Shown here: in pieces, positions 15,553 through 25,477 of the stretch
Layout: every line of letters begins with the position of its first letter
Numbering within the stretch: position 1 is the first letter of the stretch
Assembly (NCBI GenBank): GCA_046758005.1
Contig: JBHHZJ010000005.1
Coordinates: forward strand, 1-64,000
DNA: 64,000 nucleotides
Direction: 5' to 3'
Origin: JBHHZJ01 sp046758005
GTDB lineage: Bacteria > Pseudomonadota > Alphaproteobacteria > Kiloniellales > J153
The notes under the pieces: model-generated
Told to the model about the DNA's origin: nothing
Databases searched by the model: none
The model's input: the letters and a program-made list of their open reading frames with translations, nothing else
Translations under genes and position numbers: made by a program

Positions 15553-16665
15553 TCAGGCGCTCGCCGTGCTCTTGTCCGCGACCGCAATGGCGGTGGCGGG
15601 CTCCTCGACGGGGGTCGCTTCCGCCGATTCGCCCGCGCCGGGCTCCTCCGGTGTGGCCTCGCCTGCGACGGTCTCGGCCTTCTCAGCAGCCTCCTCGGGC
15701 TCGGCCTTCGCGGCAACCGCCTTTGCCTCGACATCCTCGGCAGCCGCCTCGGGCTCGGCCGTCGCGGCAACCGCCTCTGTCTCGACCTCCGCAGCAGCCT
15801 CCTCGGACTCGGCCTTCGCGGCAACCGCCTCGGTCTCGGCCTTCGAGGCAACCGCCTCGGTCTCGGCCTTCGCGGCAGCCTCCTCGGGCTCGGCCTCCGC
15901 GGCAGCCGCCTCGGTCTCGGGCAGCGTTTCCACGAGCCCTTCTTCGGCCTCGCCCACGTCCGCGCCGCTGGCCATGAGTTCGGCCTGGATGCCGTCCAGC
16001 ACGGCGTCGGAGATCAAATCGCAGTACAGGCTGATGGCGCGGATCGCGTCGTCGTTGCCGGGGATTGGGTGGGTGACGTCCTCGGGGTCGGAATTCGAGT
16101 CGACGAGGGCGACGACCGGAATCGCCAAGACCTTGGCCTCTTTGACGGCGATGTGCTCCTTGTTGGTGTCGATCACGAAGAGCACGTCCGGTAAACCGCC
16201 CATTTCCTTGATGCCGCCCAGCGCGCGATCGAGCTTGTCGCGCTCCCGGGTCAGGTGGAGCAGCTCCTTCTTGGTCAGGCCCGACTCCTCCTGCGCGAGG
16301 CGTTCGTCGAGTTCGCGCAAGCGGCGGATCGACTGCGAGATGGTCTTCCAGTTGGTCAGCATGCCGCCGAGCCAGCGGTGGTTGACGTAGTATTGGCCGC
16401 AACGCTTGGCCGACTCTGCGATCATGTCGCTCGCCTGCCGCTTTGTGCCCACGAACAGGACCCGGCCGCCGCCGGCGACCACGTCGCGGACGAAGACCAG
16501 GGCCCGATGGAGCAGCGGGACCGTCTGCTCGAGGTCGAGGATGTGCACGCCGTTGCGCTTGCCGAAGATGTACGGGGCCATCTTCGGGTTCCAGCGGCGG
16601 GTCGTGTGTCCGAAATGGACGCCAGCCTCCAGGAGCTGGCGCATAGTGAAGGTCGGTAGCGCCAT
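15553..16665 (-). CDS. rpsB: 30S ribosomal protein S2 with long Ala/Glu tail
   Basis: 370 residues. Residues 1 to about 240 are a standard S2 (MRQLLEAGVHFGHTTRRWNP, RCGQYYVNHRWLGGMLTNWK, DVLFVIDTNKEHIAVKEA). From about 245 to the end it carries a repetitive, strongly acidic Ala/Glu/Val tail built of roughly 8-11-residue units such as AKAETEAVA and AESEEAAAE. Most S2 proteins stop at 240-260 residues; acidic tails are known in some alphaproteobacterial S2 proteins, but this one is long and visibly built by tandem duplication at the DNA level. A promoter candidate lies at 16788-16816. Confidence 0.95.
   Translation of the reverse strand: MALPTFTMRQLLEAGVHFGHTTRRWNPKMAPYIFGKRNGVHILDLEQTVPLLHRALVFVRDVVAGGGRVLFVGTKRQASDMIAESAKRCGQYYVNHRWLGGMLTNWKTISQSIRRLRELDERLAQEESGLTKKELLHLTRERDKLDRALGGIKEMGGLPDVLFVIDTNKEHIAVKEAKVLAIPVVALVDSNSDPEDVTHPIPGNDDAIRAISLYCDLISDAVLDGIQAELMASGADVGEAEEGLVETLPETEAAAAEAEPEEAAAKAETEAVASKAETEAVAAKAESEEAAAEVETEAVAATAEPEAAAEDVEAKAVAAKAEPEEAAEKAETVAGEATPEEPGAGESAEATPVEEPATAIAVADKSTASA
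15690..15912 (-). repeat. Tandem degenerate repeats encoding the RpsB tail
   Basis: Inside rpsB. Imperfect 24-33-bp units recur, with shared words such as GGCAACCGCCTC and CTCGGCCTTCG on the plus strand, encoding the K/E-A-E-x-E-A-V-A pattern. Units differ from each other, so this is an old array shaped by duplication and substitution. Confidence 0.7.
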
Positions 16666-16730
16666 GATCTCTTCTTTTCCGGTTCAGCCGCCGCGGGCCT
16701 CGCATCCGCCAATCGGACACCGGAGCGACG

Positions 16731-16752
16731 CCCGGGGATTCGTCCCCCGGGG
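16731..16752 (-). promoter_or_regulatory. GC-rich hairpin in the rpsB leader
   Basis: A 7-bp CCCGGGG/CCCCGGG stem plus an A-T pair around a CGAA loop, about 65 nt upstream of the rpsB ATG, within the predicted untranslated leader. It could serve S2 autoregulation or simply stabilise the leader. I do not recognise a known S2 leader motif. Confidence 0.35.
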
Positions 16753-16787
16753 ACCGCGCAGCCCGCGTGTGTCGTTGAGTGCGCCGG

Positions 16788-16816
16788 GTAGTACCCCTCA
16801 AGCCCGGATATTGCAA
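16788..16816 (-). promoter_or_regulatory. Candidate sigma-70 promoter of rpsB-tsf
   Basis: On the minus strand TTGCAA (-35, 16811-16816), a 17-bp spacer, then TACTAC (-10, 16788-16793), giving a start near 16782 and a leader of about 115 nt. It lies immediately after the end of dnaE, where a new transcript is expected. Confidence 0.45.
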
Positions 16817-16842
16817 GGGGAAAACCGGTCCGCGGGGCGGCC

Positions 16843-19800
16843 TCAGACGTCCTGCACCTCGACGCCCGGGATCGCCTTGATCGCCTGTCGGATGGTCGGG
16901 GACAAGCGGTAGCCGCCGGGCAGGTCCAGCTCCACCTCGCGCCCGTCGGCCAGGTCGAGGACCAGCGAGATCCGCCCGCGCCCGCGCCCCTCGCGCGCGA
17001 GCAAGCTCTTCAGGCTGCCGAGTGGTCGTTCGTCGCCGAGGAAGACCTTGAGCCCCGTCCCCGCCCGGGCGACGGCGGCGTCCAGGGGCTCGACCTCCTG
17101 GGCCATGAGGCGCAGGTCTTCCCCGTCACCCCTGGGCTCGACCGTCAGCAGCAGCGGCGCGCCGCCCTCGAGCAGGTCGCGGGACCTGGAAAGCAGCTCG
17201 GAAAAGACGACGACCTCGAAGACCCCGCTGGTATCGGACAGCTGCACGAATGCGAAGCGGTTGCCCTGGCGCGAGGTGCGCTCCTGCTTGCCGATCACGA
17301 TGCCGGCGACCCGCTTCCGGCCCGCCTCGTGGTCGAGGATAGCGGGCAGCTCGGCGGCGTGGACGACCCGCAGCCGTTCGAGCGCCCTGGCGTGGGCGTC
17401 GAGCGGGTGGGCCGAGAGGTAGAAGCCGATGGCCTCGAACTCGTGCCGCAGGCGCTCCATGGGGGGCCAGTCGTCGCCCTGCGCCATGGTCAGGTCCGGC
17501 GCCTCGGCGTCCGAGCCGTTGCCGAAAAGGGTCTCTTGGGCGCTCGCCCGCTCGCTGGCCGCCGCGGCGGCGTGCCGGACGATCGTCTCGGCCGCCTCGT
17601 AGACTTGACGACGGTTACGGTTGAGGCCGTCGAAGGCGCCGGCGCAGGCGAGGTTCTCCAGCTGACGCTTGTTGAGGCTGCGCGCGTCGGCCCGGCGTGC
17701 GAAATCGCCGAGGCTTCGGAAGGGGCCGCCGGCCTCCCGCTCGGCGACCAGCACGCGCATGGCCGCCTCGCCGACGTTCTTGATCGCGCCGAGCGCGTAG
17801 CGGATCGCCGGCCGGCCCTCGCGCCCGCCGTTCGCGCTCGGCGTCTCGACGCTGAAATCCGCGCGCGAACGGTTGACGTCAGGCGGCAGCAGCGGAATCC
17901 CGAGGCGCCCGAGCTCCTGGCGAAAGACGTTGAGCTTGTCCGTGTTGCCCATGTCGAACGTCATGGAGGCGGCCAGGAACTCGACCGGGTAATTGGCCTT
18001 CAGGTATGCGGTCTGGTAGGCGACGAGGGCGTAGGCCGCCGCGTGCGCCTTGTTGAAGCCGTAGCCGGCGAACTTGGCCATCTGCTCGAAGATCTGCTCG
18101 GCCCTGGCCGAAGGCACGCCGCGGGCGGCCGCGCCCTCGATGAACGTCTTGCGCTGCGCCTCCATCTCGGACTTGATCTTCTTGCCCATGGCCTTGCGCA
18201 GGATATCCGCGCTGCCGAGGGAGTAGCCGGCCAGCTCTTGAGCGATCTGCAGGACCTGTTCCTGATAGATCATGATCCCGAAGGTTTCCTTCAGGATGCC
18301 TTCGAGGCTCGGATACAGGGTGTCCGACGCTTCCTCGCCGTGCTTGCGGGCGATGTAGCTGGGAATGTTGTCCATCGGCCCGGGGCGGTAGAGGGCGACG
18401 ACCGCGATGATTTCCTCGAAGCGGTCCGGCTTGAGGCCCCTGAGGACGTCGCGCATGCCGGCGGACTCAAGCTGGAACACGCCGACGGTCTCGCCGCGGC
18501 CCAGCATCTCGTATGTCTTGGGGTCGTCGAGGGGGATGCGCAACAGGTCGATGTCGACGCCGCGCTCCACGATCAACTCGCACGCCCGGGCGAGCACGGA
18601 GAGGGTCTTGAGGCCGAGGAAGTCGAACTTCACGAGGCCGGCCTTCTCGACGTACTTCATGCTGAACTGGGTGACCGGCATCTCCGAGCGCGGGTCGCGG
18701 TAGAGCGGGACCAGCTCATCGAGGGACCGGTCGCCGATCACGACGCCGGCTGCGTGGGTCGAGGCGTGCCGGTACAAGCCCTCGAGCTTGAGCGCGATGT
18801 CGATCAGCCGAGCCACGGTCTCGTCCCGGTCGCGCATCTCCTGCAGCCGCGCCTCGGCCGCGATCGCGCGCTCCAGGCTCACCGGGTTGGCCGGGTTGTG
18901 CGGCACCAGCTTGCAGATTCGGTCGACCTGCGGATACGGCATGTGCAGGACCCGCCCCACATCGCGCAGCGCGGCGCGGGCCTGCAGCTTGCCGAACGTG
19001 ATGATCTGGGCCACCCGGTCGCGGCCGTACTTGTCCTGCACATAGCGGATCACCTCGTCGCGCCGCTCCTGGCAGAAGTCTATGTCGAAGTCCGGCATTG
19101 AGATGCGCTCGGGGTTGAGAAAACGCTCGAAGACGAGGCCCCAACGCAGTGGATCCAGATCGGTAATGGTCAACGCCCAGGCGACCACCGAGGCGGCGCC
19201 CGAGCCCCGCCCCGGGCCGACGGGAATGCCCCGCTGCTTGGCCCACTGGATGAAGTCGGCGACGATCAGGAAGTAGCCGGGGAAGCCCATCTGCTCGATG
19301 ATGCCGAGCTCGTAGTTCTGACGCTCCCGGTACACGCGCGCCGCGGCCTGCCGCGCCGCCTCGTCCATGTCCGGCGCGAACACCTGCGTTTCCAGGCGAG
19401 CCTTCAGCCCCGCCTCGGCCCGGGCTCGCAGCTCCTCGGTCTCGCTGCGTCCGCACTCGGTGGGAAAGGCCGGCAGAATGGGCGCGACCTCGTCGGGCAC
19501 ATAGGCGCAGCGCCGGGCGATGACGAGGGTGTTGTCCACCGCCTCGGGCAGGTCGGCGAAAAGGCGGGCCATCTCCTCGGCCGACTTGAAGCGGTGCTCG
19601 GGGGTCAGGCGGCGGCGCTCGCTCTCGGCCACGTACGCGCCCTCGGCGATGCACAGGAGCGCGTCGTGCGCTTCGTACATGTTCTCGTCGGCGAAGAAGG
19701 CCTCGTTGGTGGCGACGAGCGGCAGGTCGTGCGCGTACGCGAGGTCGACCAGCCGGTCCTCGATCCGGGTCTCCTCGGGCAGGCCGTGGCGCATCAGCTC

Positions 19801-20328
19801 GACGTACAGCCTGCCGGGGAAAATCCGCGCCAGCGCACGCAGGATCTCTTCCGCCACCTCGTCCCGCCCCTCGAGCAGCCGCCGCCCGACCGGTCCCGCC
19901 GGGCCGCCGGTCAGCGCGATCAGGCCGCCGCCGAACGTGTCCAAGTCGGCGGGCGCGACCTGTGGCGGCTCGCCCGGCGCGGTCTCCAGATAGGACTTGG
20001 AGACGAGCTTCATCAGGTTGCGGTAACCCGCCTCGCTCTGCACGAGCAGGACGAACGGCTCCGGCGCCGGTGACGGCGGGGAACCGCCGGCGAGCTCGCC
20101 ACGTTCCCGACCCAGGGCGATCTGGCAGCCGATGATCGGCTGCACGCCGGCCCGCCGCGCGGCCAGCGCGAACTCCAGCGCGCCGAACAGGTTGCCGCTG
20201 TCCGTGACCGCGACGGCCGGCATCGCGTGGCCGCGGCACAGCGCGATCAGCTCGTCGATCTTGAGCGCGCCTTCGAGCAGGGAATAGGCGGAGTGGACGC
20301 GGAGGTGGACGAATCCGGCGTGCGGCAT
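16843..20328 (-). CDS. dnaE: DNA polymerase III alpha subunit
   Basis: 1161 residues; replicative polymerase. An N-terminal PHP domain (FVHLRVHSAYSLLEGALKID) is followed by the catalytic palm (GPGRGSGAASVVAWAL and the metal-binding MPDFDIDFCQERRDE), tandem helix-hairpin-helix region and an OB fold (RVAGIVIGKQERTSRQGNRFAFV). ATG at 20328 gives the family start MPHAGFVHLR; an ATG four codons upstream (20340) is the alternative. It lies downstream of lolD in the alphaproteobacterial proS-lolC-lolD-dnaE order, here with a methyltransferase gene between. Confidence 0.97.
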   Translation of the reverse strand: MPHAGFVHLRVHSAYSLLEGALKIDELIALCRGHAMPAVAVTDSGNLFGALEFALAARRAGVQPIIGCQIALGRERGELAGGSPPSPAPEPFVLLVQSEAGYRNLMKLVSKSYLETAPGEPPQVAPADLDTFGGGLIALTGGPAGPVGRRLLEGRDEVAEEILRALARIFPGRLYVELMRHGLPEETRIEDRLVDLAYAHDLPLVATNEAFFADENMYEAHDALLCIAEGAYVAESERRRLTPEHRFKSAEEMARLFADLPEAVDNTLVIARRCAYVPDEVAPILPAFPTECGRSETEELRARAEAGLKARLETQVFAPDMDEAARQAAARVYRERQNYELGIIEQMGFPGYFLIVADFIQWAKQRGIPVGPGRGSGAASVVAWALTITDLDPLRWGLVFERFLNPERISMPDFDIDFCQERRDEVIRYVQDKYGRDRVAQIITFGKLQARAALRDVGRVLHMPYPQVDRICKLVPHNPANPVSLERAIAAEARLQEMRDRDETVARLIDIALKLEGLYRHASTHAAGVVIGDRSLDELVPLYRDPRSEMPVTQFSMKYVEKAGLVKFDFLGLKTLSVLARACELIVERGVDIDLLRIPLDDPKTYEMLGRGETVGVFQLESAGMRDVLRGLKPDRFEEIIAVVALYRPGPMDNIPSYIARKHGEEASDTLYPSLEGILKETFGIMIYQEQVLQIAQELAGYSLGSADILRKAMGKKIKSEMEAQRKTFIEGAAARGVPSARAEQIFEQMAKFAGYGFNKAHAAAYALVAYQTAYLKANYPVEFLAASMTFDMGNTDKLNVFRQELGRLGIPLLPPDVNRSRADFSVETPSANGGREGRPAIRYALGAIKNVGEAAMRVLVAEREAGGPFRSLGDFARRADARSLNKRQLENLACAGAFDGLNRNRRQVYEAAETIVRHAAAAASERASAQETLFGNGSDAEAPDLTMAQGDDWPPMERLRHEFEAIGFYLSAHPLDAHARALERLRVVHAAELPAILDHEAGRKRVAGIVIGKQERTSRQGNRFAFVQLSDTSGVFEVVVFSELLSRSRDLLEGGAPLLLTVEPRGDGEDLRLMAQEVEPLDAAVARAGTGLKVFLGDERPLGSLKSLLAREGRGRGRISLVLDLADGREVELDLPGGYRLSPTIRQAIKAIPGVEVQDV

Positions 20329-20371
20329 GGCGCAGAGCATACATCGCCGCGCCGGCCTGTCACCTTGTGGA

Positions 20372-21292
20372 TTACGGGGAAATCCGTTTCGGTAGGCGTT
20401 CCCTGAGCAACCGGATGTGCTCGGGGCCGATGCCGCAGCAGCCGCCAACCACCTGCACGCCCATGGCCACCCATTTCCGGGCCTCCGCCGCGTAGTCTTC
20501 GGGCGAAATGATATCGACGAACTGCCAGTCCGGCATGACGAAGTGTCCGCTGTGCGGGTAGGCGGCGACCGGGCCGGACCATGTCTCGAAGATGACCCGA
20601 AGGGCCGGCTCGACGGTCGCCACCTCGCTGTGCATGACCCCGGCGAGCGCGCCGCCGGCCGCCATCACCTTGGCGAGGCCCTCGGCGAGGCCCGTCGTGC
20701 TGTCCGCGCGCCGGAAGAAGAGCGTCTTGCCGTCCGCCCCGGGCCGGCAACTGAATCCCACCCAGACGGGCAGTCCCGTGGCGGTCGCGGCCTCGACCGC
20801 GTAGGTGCCGTACTCGATGTCCTGCATCATTTCGAGCGCGATCAGGTCGACCCCGGCCTCCGCCAGCGCCGCGGCCTGCTCCCGATAATCGGCTTGTGCG
20901 ACGTCGGGCCGGGGCGCCTTGTCCTTCGCGTTTTCCGGCAGAAAGCTGGAAATCGACCCGGCGACCCAGACGTTCCGGCCGCGCGCGGCGCGCTCGCGCG
21001 CCGCATGCGCCAGCTCGACCGCCCGCCGATTGAGTTCGCCCGCCCGCGCGCCCAGGCCGGCCGGCTCGAGCACGTTGCGCGCGGCGCCGAAGGTGTTGGT
21101 GATGATCACGTCGGCACCGGCGCGGATGTAGTCCTCGTGGATGTCGCGGATCACGTCGGGATGGGTGGCGATGGCCGCCCCGCTCCAGGCGACCCGGTCC
21201 ATGGGCACGCCGCGGCGCTGCAACTCGGTGCCCATGGCGCCGTCGAGGAGGATGACCTCGCCGCGTTCGAGACGCTCCTGCAACTCGATCAT
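20372..21292 (-). CDS. Homocysteine S-methyltransferase-family protein, variant zinc site
   Basis: 306 residues, a complete Hcy-binding (pfam02574-type) TIM barrel: ILLDGAMGTELQRRG at the N-terminus, ITNTFGA at 65-71 and VVGGCCGIGPEHI near 281-293. These enzymes methylate homocysteine using zinc held by three cysteines: one in a GxNC motif and two in GGCCG. Here C285 and C286 are present but the GxNC position reads AGVMHSEV, with His (H221) where the first Cys is expected. Methyl donor unknown. It sits between lolD and dnaE, outside the usual synteny. Confidence 0.83.
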   Translation of the reverse strand: MIELQERLERGEVILLDGAMGTELQRRGVPMDRVAWSGAAIATHPDVIRDIHEDYIRAGADVIITNTFGAARNVLEPAGLGARAGELNRRAVELAHAARERAARGRNVWVAGSISSFLPENAKDKAPRPDVAQADYREQAAALAEAGVDLIALEMMQDIEYGTYAVEAATATGLPVWVGFSCRPGADGKTLFFRRADSTTGLAEGLAKVMAAGGALAGVMHSEVATVEPALRVIFETWSGPVAAYPHSGHFVMPDWQFVDIISPEDYAAEARKWVAMGVQVVGGCCGIGPEHIRLLRERLPKRISP

Positions 21293-21359
21293 GTCTTCGC
21301 CCGCCGTTCCCGATGGCCACCCCGCCCGGCCAAAATAGCACGCACCGGCCTGCGGGCAA

Positions 21360-22086
<727 letters not shown>

Positions 22087-22094
<8 letters not shown>

Positions 22095-23349
22095 AACGCA
22101 GCGCCTCCACCGGATCGAGCCGCCCGGCGCGCCAGGCCGGATAGACGGTTGCAGTGAAGGATAGGCCGAGCGCCATCACGATGACCGCGGCCACTTCGCC
22201 CCAGTCGATGACCGCGGGAATTTGCGAAAGAAATCGGATCTCGGGGCTCCAGAGGTCGGTTCCGGTCAGGCCTTCGAGGACTTGGCGGATGCTCTCGATG
22301 TTGAGACAAAAAGCGATGCCCAGGATCAGCCCGATCATGGTCCCGACGACCCCGATGCTGGCGCCGCTCATCAGGAAGATGCGCAGGACCATGCCCCGCG
22401 TCGCCCCCATGGTGCGAAGGATCGCGATGTCCCGCCCCTTGTCCTTCACCAGCATGATCATGCCCGAGATTATGTTGAAGGCCGCAACGACAATGATCAG
22501 GGTCAAGATCAGGAACATGACGTTGCGTTCCACCTGGATCGCGTTGAAGAAGCTGGAATTCGACTGCTGCCAGTCGAGAATCCGGTAACCCGGGCCGAGG
22601 GCGGCCGCGATGCGCCGGGTCGCCTCGCGCACCTTGTCCGGGTCCTCTACGAAGATCTCGATCGCGTTGACCTGCCCGGGCAGGCGGAAGAAGAGCTGGG
22701 CCGCCTTCAGCGGCAGGTAAATGAAGGTGCTGTCGTACTCGTACATGCCGACCTGGAACAGGCCGACGATGCGGTAGGCCTTGAGGCGCGGCATAGTGCC
22801 CATGACCGTCGCCGTCCCTTGGGGCGAGACAAGGGTCACGCTGTCACCGACCCGCAGGTTCAGCCGCTGGGCCAGACGGCTGCCGATCACGACCGCGCCG
22901 CCGGCGCCCTCCTCCGCGGCGGCGAACCCGTCGAGCGAGCCCGCGACCATGTTGTCGGCGATGAGCGCGCGCGCCCTCAGGTCTTCCGGCCGGACCCCGC
23001 GCACGAGCCCGCCCGAGGCCGCGCCGCGCGCGATAACCATGACCTGCGCTTCGACATGGGCGGTCGCGCCGACCACGCCCTCGACGCCGCGCAGACGCGC
23101 CACGACGGCCTCGTAGTCGGCGATCGGCCCCTGCGACCCGTAGACCGTGAGATGTCCGTTGACGCCGAGAATGCGCGCCAGCAGCTCCTGGCGGAACCCG
23201 TTCATCACCGCCATGACGATGATCAGGGTCGCCACCCCGAGCGCGATTCCCAGCAGGGAAAACCCGGCGATGACGGAGATGAAGCCCTCCTGGCGCCGCG
23301 CGCGCAGGTAGCGCATCGCGACCATCCGTTCGAAGGGGCTGAGGATCAT
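22087..23349 (-). CDS. lolC: Lipoprotein-releasing system permease LolC/LolE type
   Basis: 420 residues. An N-terminal membrane helix (GFSLLGIALGVATLIIVMAVMNGF), a large periplasmic MacB-like domain (about 50-270) and three C-terminal helices with the FtsX signature (ILRTMGATRGMVLRIFLMSG). Only one permease gene is present here, which suggests a homodimeric LolF-like arrangement with LolD. Which Lol type it is needs phylogeny. Confidence 0.94.
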
Positions 23350-23390
23350 GAGCGCGACCGGAGCTCAGGCCCGCGGTGCGTGGGAGCGGA

Positions 23391-23419
23391 CCTCATGTTT
23401 GGATAGGTGCAACATGAGG
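23391..23419. promoter_or_regulatory. 9-bp perfect inverted repeat between proS and lolC
   Basis: CCTCATGTT, an 11-nt loop, then AACATGAGG. It ends 42 nt upstream of the lolC start and begins 52 nt after the proS stop. No T-tract follows on the minus strand, so a simple intrinsic terminator is unlikely; an operator or leader structure is possible. Confidence 0.45.
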
Positions 23420-23470
23420 TCGTCATACCGAGCTCGTTCAAGGATGAGAATCCGCTCACGAAATACGGTT

Positions 23471-24805
23471 TTAGAGTTCAAAGCACTGTCCGGTGAGCCG
23501 GGCCAGGGCGGACTCGAGGGACAGCTCGTGGCGCTCGCCCCCCTGGCGCCGCTTCAGCTCGACCACGCCCTTCTCCAGGCCGCGCGGGCCGATGATGACC
23601 TGCCAGGGCAGGCCGATGAGGTCCATGTCGGCGAACTTGGTGCCGGCGCGCTCGTCGCGGTCGTCGTAGAGCACCTCGACGCCCGCGGCGCGCAGCTTGG
23701 CGTAGGTCTCCTCGCAGACCTTGGCGCATGGGCCGTCATCCGCCTTGATGTTGACCAGTCCGACATGGAACGGGGCCACGGGCGGGGGCCAGACGATGCC
23801 GTCCCGGTCGTGGCTGGCCTCGATGATCGCGCCCACCAAGCGCGACACGCCGATTCCGTACGAGCCCATGTGGACCGGCACCTGCTCCCCGCCGGGCGTG
23901 GCGACCACGGCGTCGAGGGGCGCGGAATACTTGGTGCCGAAATAGAAGATGTGGCCGACCTCGATGCCGCGACGGCGCACCCGCTTGTCCTCCGGAATCG
24001 CCTTCTCGAAGGCGGCCGGGTCGTGCTTGTCGTCGGTGCGGGCGTAGAGCTGCGTCCAGTCGGCCACGATGGGCTCCAGGTCCGCCTCGTAGTCGACCTC
24101 CCTGGCGAGCACGTCGTGCGCCAGGAGATCGCCGTGGCAGAAGACCGCGGTCTCGCCCGTGTCGGCGAGGATGATGAACTCGTGGCTCAGGTTACCGCCG
24201 ATCGGCCCCGATTCGGCCTCCATGGGAATGGCCTTCAGTCCCATGCGCGCGAAGGTCCTGAGGTACGACACGAACATCTTGTTGTAGGACCGCTTGGCGC
24301 CGGCGTAGTCCAGGTCGAAGGAGTAGTTGTCCTTCATCAGGAACTCGCGCCCGCGCATGACGCCGAAACGGGGCCGCACCTCGTCGCGGAACTTCCACTG
24401 GATGTGGTAGAGCATCTTCGGCAGGTCGCGGTAGCTCTTGACCGCGTGGCGGAAGATCTCGGTGATCAGCTCCTCGTTGGTCGGGCCGTAGAGCATCTCC
24501 CGGCCGTGGCGGTCCTTGAAGCGCAGCATCTCCGGCCCGTAGGCGTCGTAACGCCCGGACTGCCTCCACAGGTCGGCCGACTGGACGGTCGGCATGAGGA
24601 CCTCCTGCGCGCCGGAGCGGTCCTGCTCCTCGCGTACGATCTGCTCGATCTTCTTGAGCACGCGGAACCCGAGCGGCAGCCACGAATAGATGCCGGCGCT
24701 GGCCTGGCGGATCATGCCCGCGCGCAGCATCAGGCGGTGGGAGACGATCTGGGCCTCGGACGGCGTCTCCTTGAGCGTGGGCATGAAATACGTGGAAAGA
24801 CGCAT
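23471..24805 (-). CDS. proS: Prolyl-tRNA synthetase (short alphaproteobacterial form)
   Basis: 444 residues. Class II synthetase charging tRNA-Pro. It has the catalytic core motifs (MLRAGMIRQASAGIYSWLPL; RDEVRPRFGVMRGREFLMKD; GSYGIGVSRLVGAIIE) and the C-terminal anticodon-binding domain. It lacks the roughly 180-residue editing insertion of E. coli ProRS, as is normal in alphaproteobacteria. ATG at 24805 has GAAGGAG about 5 nt upstream; an upstream in-frame start (24847) adds 14 out-of-family residues. Confidence 0.97.
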   Translation of the reverse strand: MRLSTYFMPTLKETPSEAQIVSHRLMLRAGMIRQASAGIYSWLPLGFRVLKKIEQIVREEQDRSGAQEVLMPTVQSADLWRQSGRYDAYGPEMLRFKDRHGREMLYGPTNEELITEIFRHAVKSYRDLPKMLYHIQWKFRDEVRPRFGVMRGREFLMKDNYSFDLDYAGAKRSYNKMFVSYLRTFARMGLKAIPMEAESGPIGGNLSHEFIILADTGETAVFCHGDLLAHDVLAREVDYEADLEPIVADWTQLYARTDDKHDPAAFEKAIPEDKRVRRRGIEVGHIFYFGTKYSAPLDAVVATPGGEQVPVHMGSYGIGVSRLVGAIIEASHDRDGIVWPPPVAPFHVGLVNIKADDGPCAKVCEETYAKLRAAGVEVLYDDRDERAGTKFADMDLIGLPWQVIIGPRGLEKGVVELKRRQGGERHELSLESALARLTGQCFEL

Positions 24806-24980
24806 CGCGCTCCTTCGCCTGTACGTAAGAGTAGTCTCCACGATCATGGGAAGATGATATTGGGTCCTTGGGCCGGCGCGCGGGCCTCCAGGCGCGCCGC
24901 GGCGTTCGGGTCGGCAGATGTATAGAAGAAGGCCTCCGCGATGTCCATGGCGCGCCGGGCCCGACCGGCGCGCGGCGTGA

Positions 24981-25418
24981 TCAACGCCGGCCGTACAGGA
25001 TCTCCTGGCAGCGCTCGGTCAGGTCCGCCTGCGCTTCGTTCTGGAGCGGTTGGCCGTTGAAGTACGCCCGCCCGTCGCGGACGGTCACGTTCCCGATCTG
25101 GGCGTCGGCGTCGAATAGGTCCGGGTCGGCGGGAATCCCGAAGCGGTCCTCCAGCTCGACTTGGATGTCGATCTCGATCGTCTCCGGTGGGGCGATCCGG
25201 ACCCCGTCGTCGAGGTCGGCCGGCGCCACGGCGCGGCCGCGCACGTCGACGCCGGGCCGGTAGGCCACATCAGGCGCCGGCACATGCTTGACAAGGCGGC
25301 GGCAGTCCGACTTTGTGATCGCCGCGCTCACCTGGTCCTGCCCTGCCGCGGGGGACGCCACGGCAAGGATCAGGGGCACGAGCGCCAGGGCGGGGCGTCT
25401 GATCGTGCGCGGGATCAT
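24981..25418 (-). CDS. Hypothetical secreted protein with two cysteines
   Basis: 145 residues, no recognised domain. A clear Sec signal peptide (IRRPALALVPLILAVASPAAG, cleavage near residue 26) is followed by an acidic mature part of about 119 residues with exactly two cysteines (C39 and C137), well placed for one disulphide. The repeated D/E-rich segments (PADLDDGVRIAPPETIEIDI) suggest a small beta-rich periplasmic protein. It reads away from the permease gene across a shared 141-nt gap and lies 133 nt upstream of the proS region. Confidence 0.72.
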   Translation of the reverse strand: MIPRTIRRPALALVPLILAVASPAAGQDQVSAAITKSDCRRLVKHVPAPDVAYRPGVDVRGRAVAPADLDDGVRIAPPETIEIDIQVELEDRFGIPADPDLFDADAQIGNVTVRDGRAYFNGQPLQNEAQADLTERCQEILYGRR

Positions 25419-25434
25419 GGGACGAGGCTAGGGA

Positions 25435-25464
25435 CCGGCCGTTTAACAAACCGATAACGGCCGG
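25435..25464. promoter_or_regulatory. 9-bp inverted repeat in the divergent promoter region
   Basis: CCGGCCGTT, a 12-nt spacer, then AACGGCCGG, lying 16 nt upstream of the secreted hypothetical and about 95 nt upstream of the permease. Part of it also reads TTAA-N7-ATAAC, one mismatch from the CtrA consensus. Operator for one or both genes is the likeliest reading. Confidence 0.4.
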
Positions 25465-25477
25465 CCTTGGCGTGCCG

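Noticed and set aside
15553..15930. Short regularly recurring sequence that could look like a CRISPR-type or satellite array
   Set aside because: It is in frame inside rpsB, units are unequal and degenerate, there are no unique spacers, and it codes for the Ala/Glu tail.
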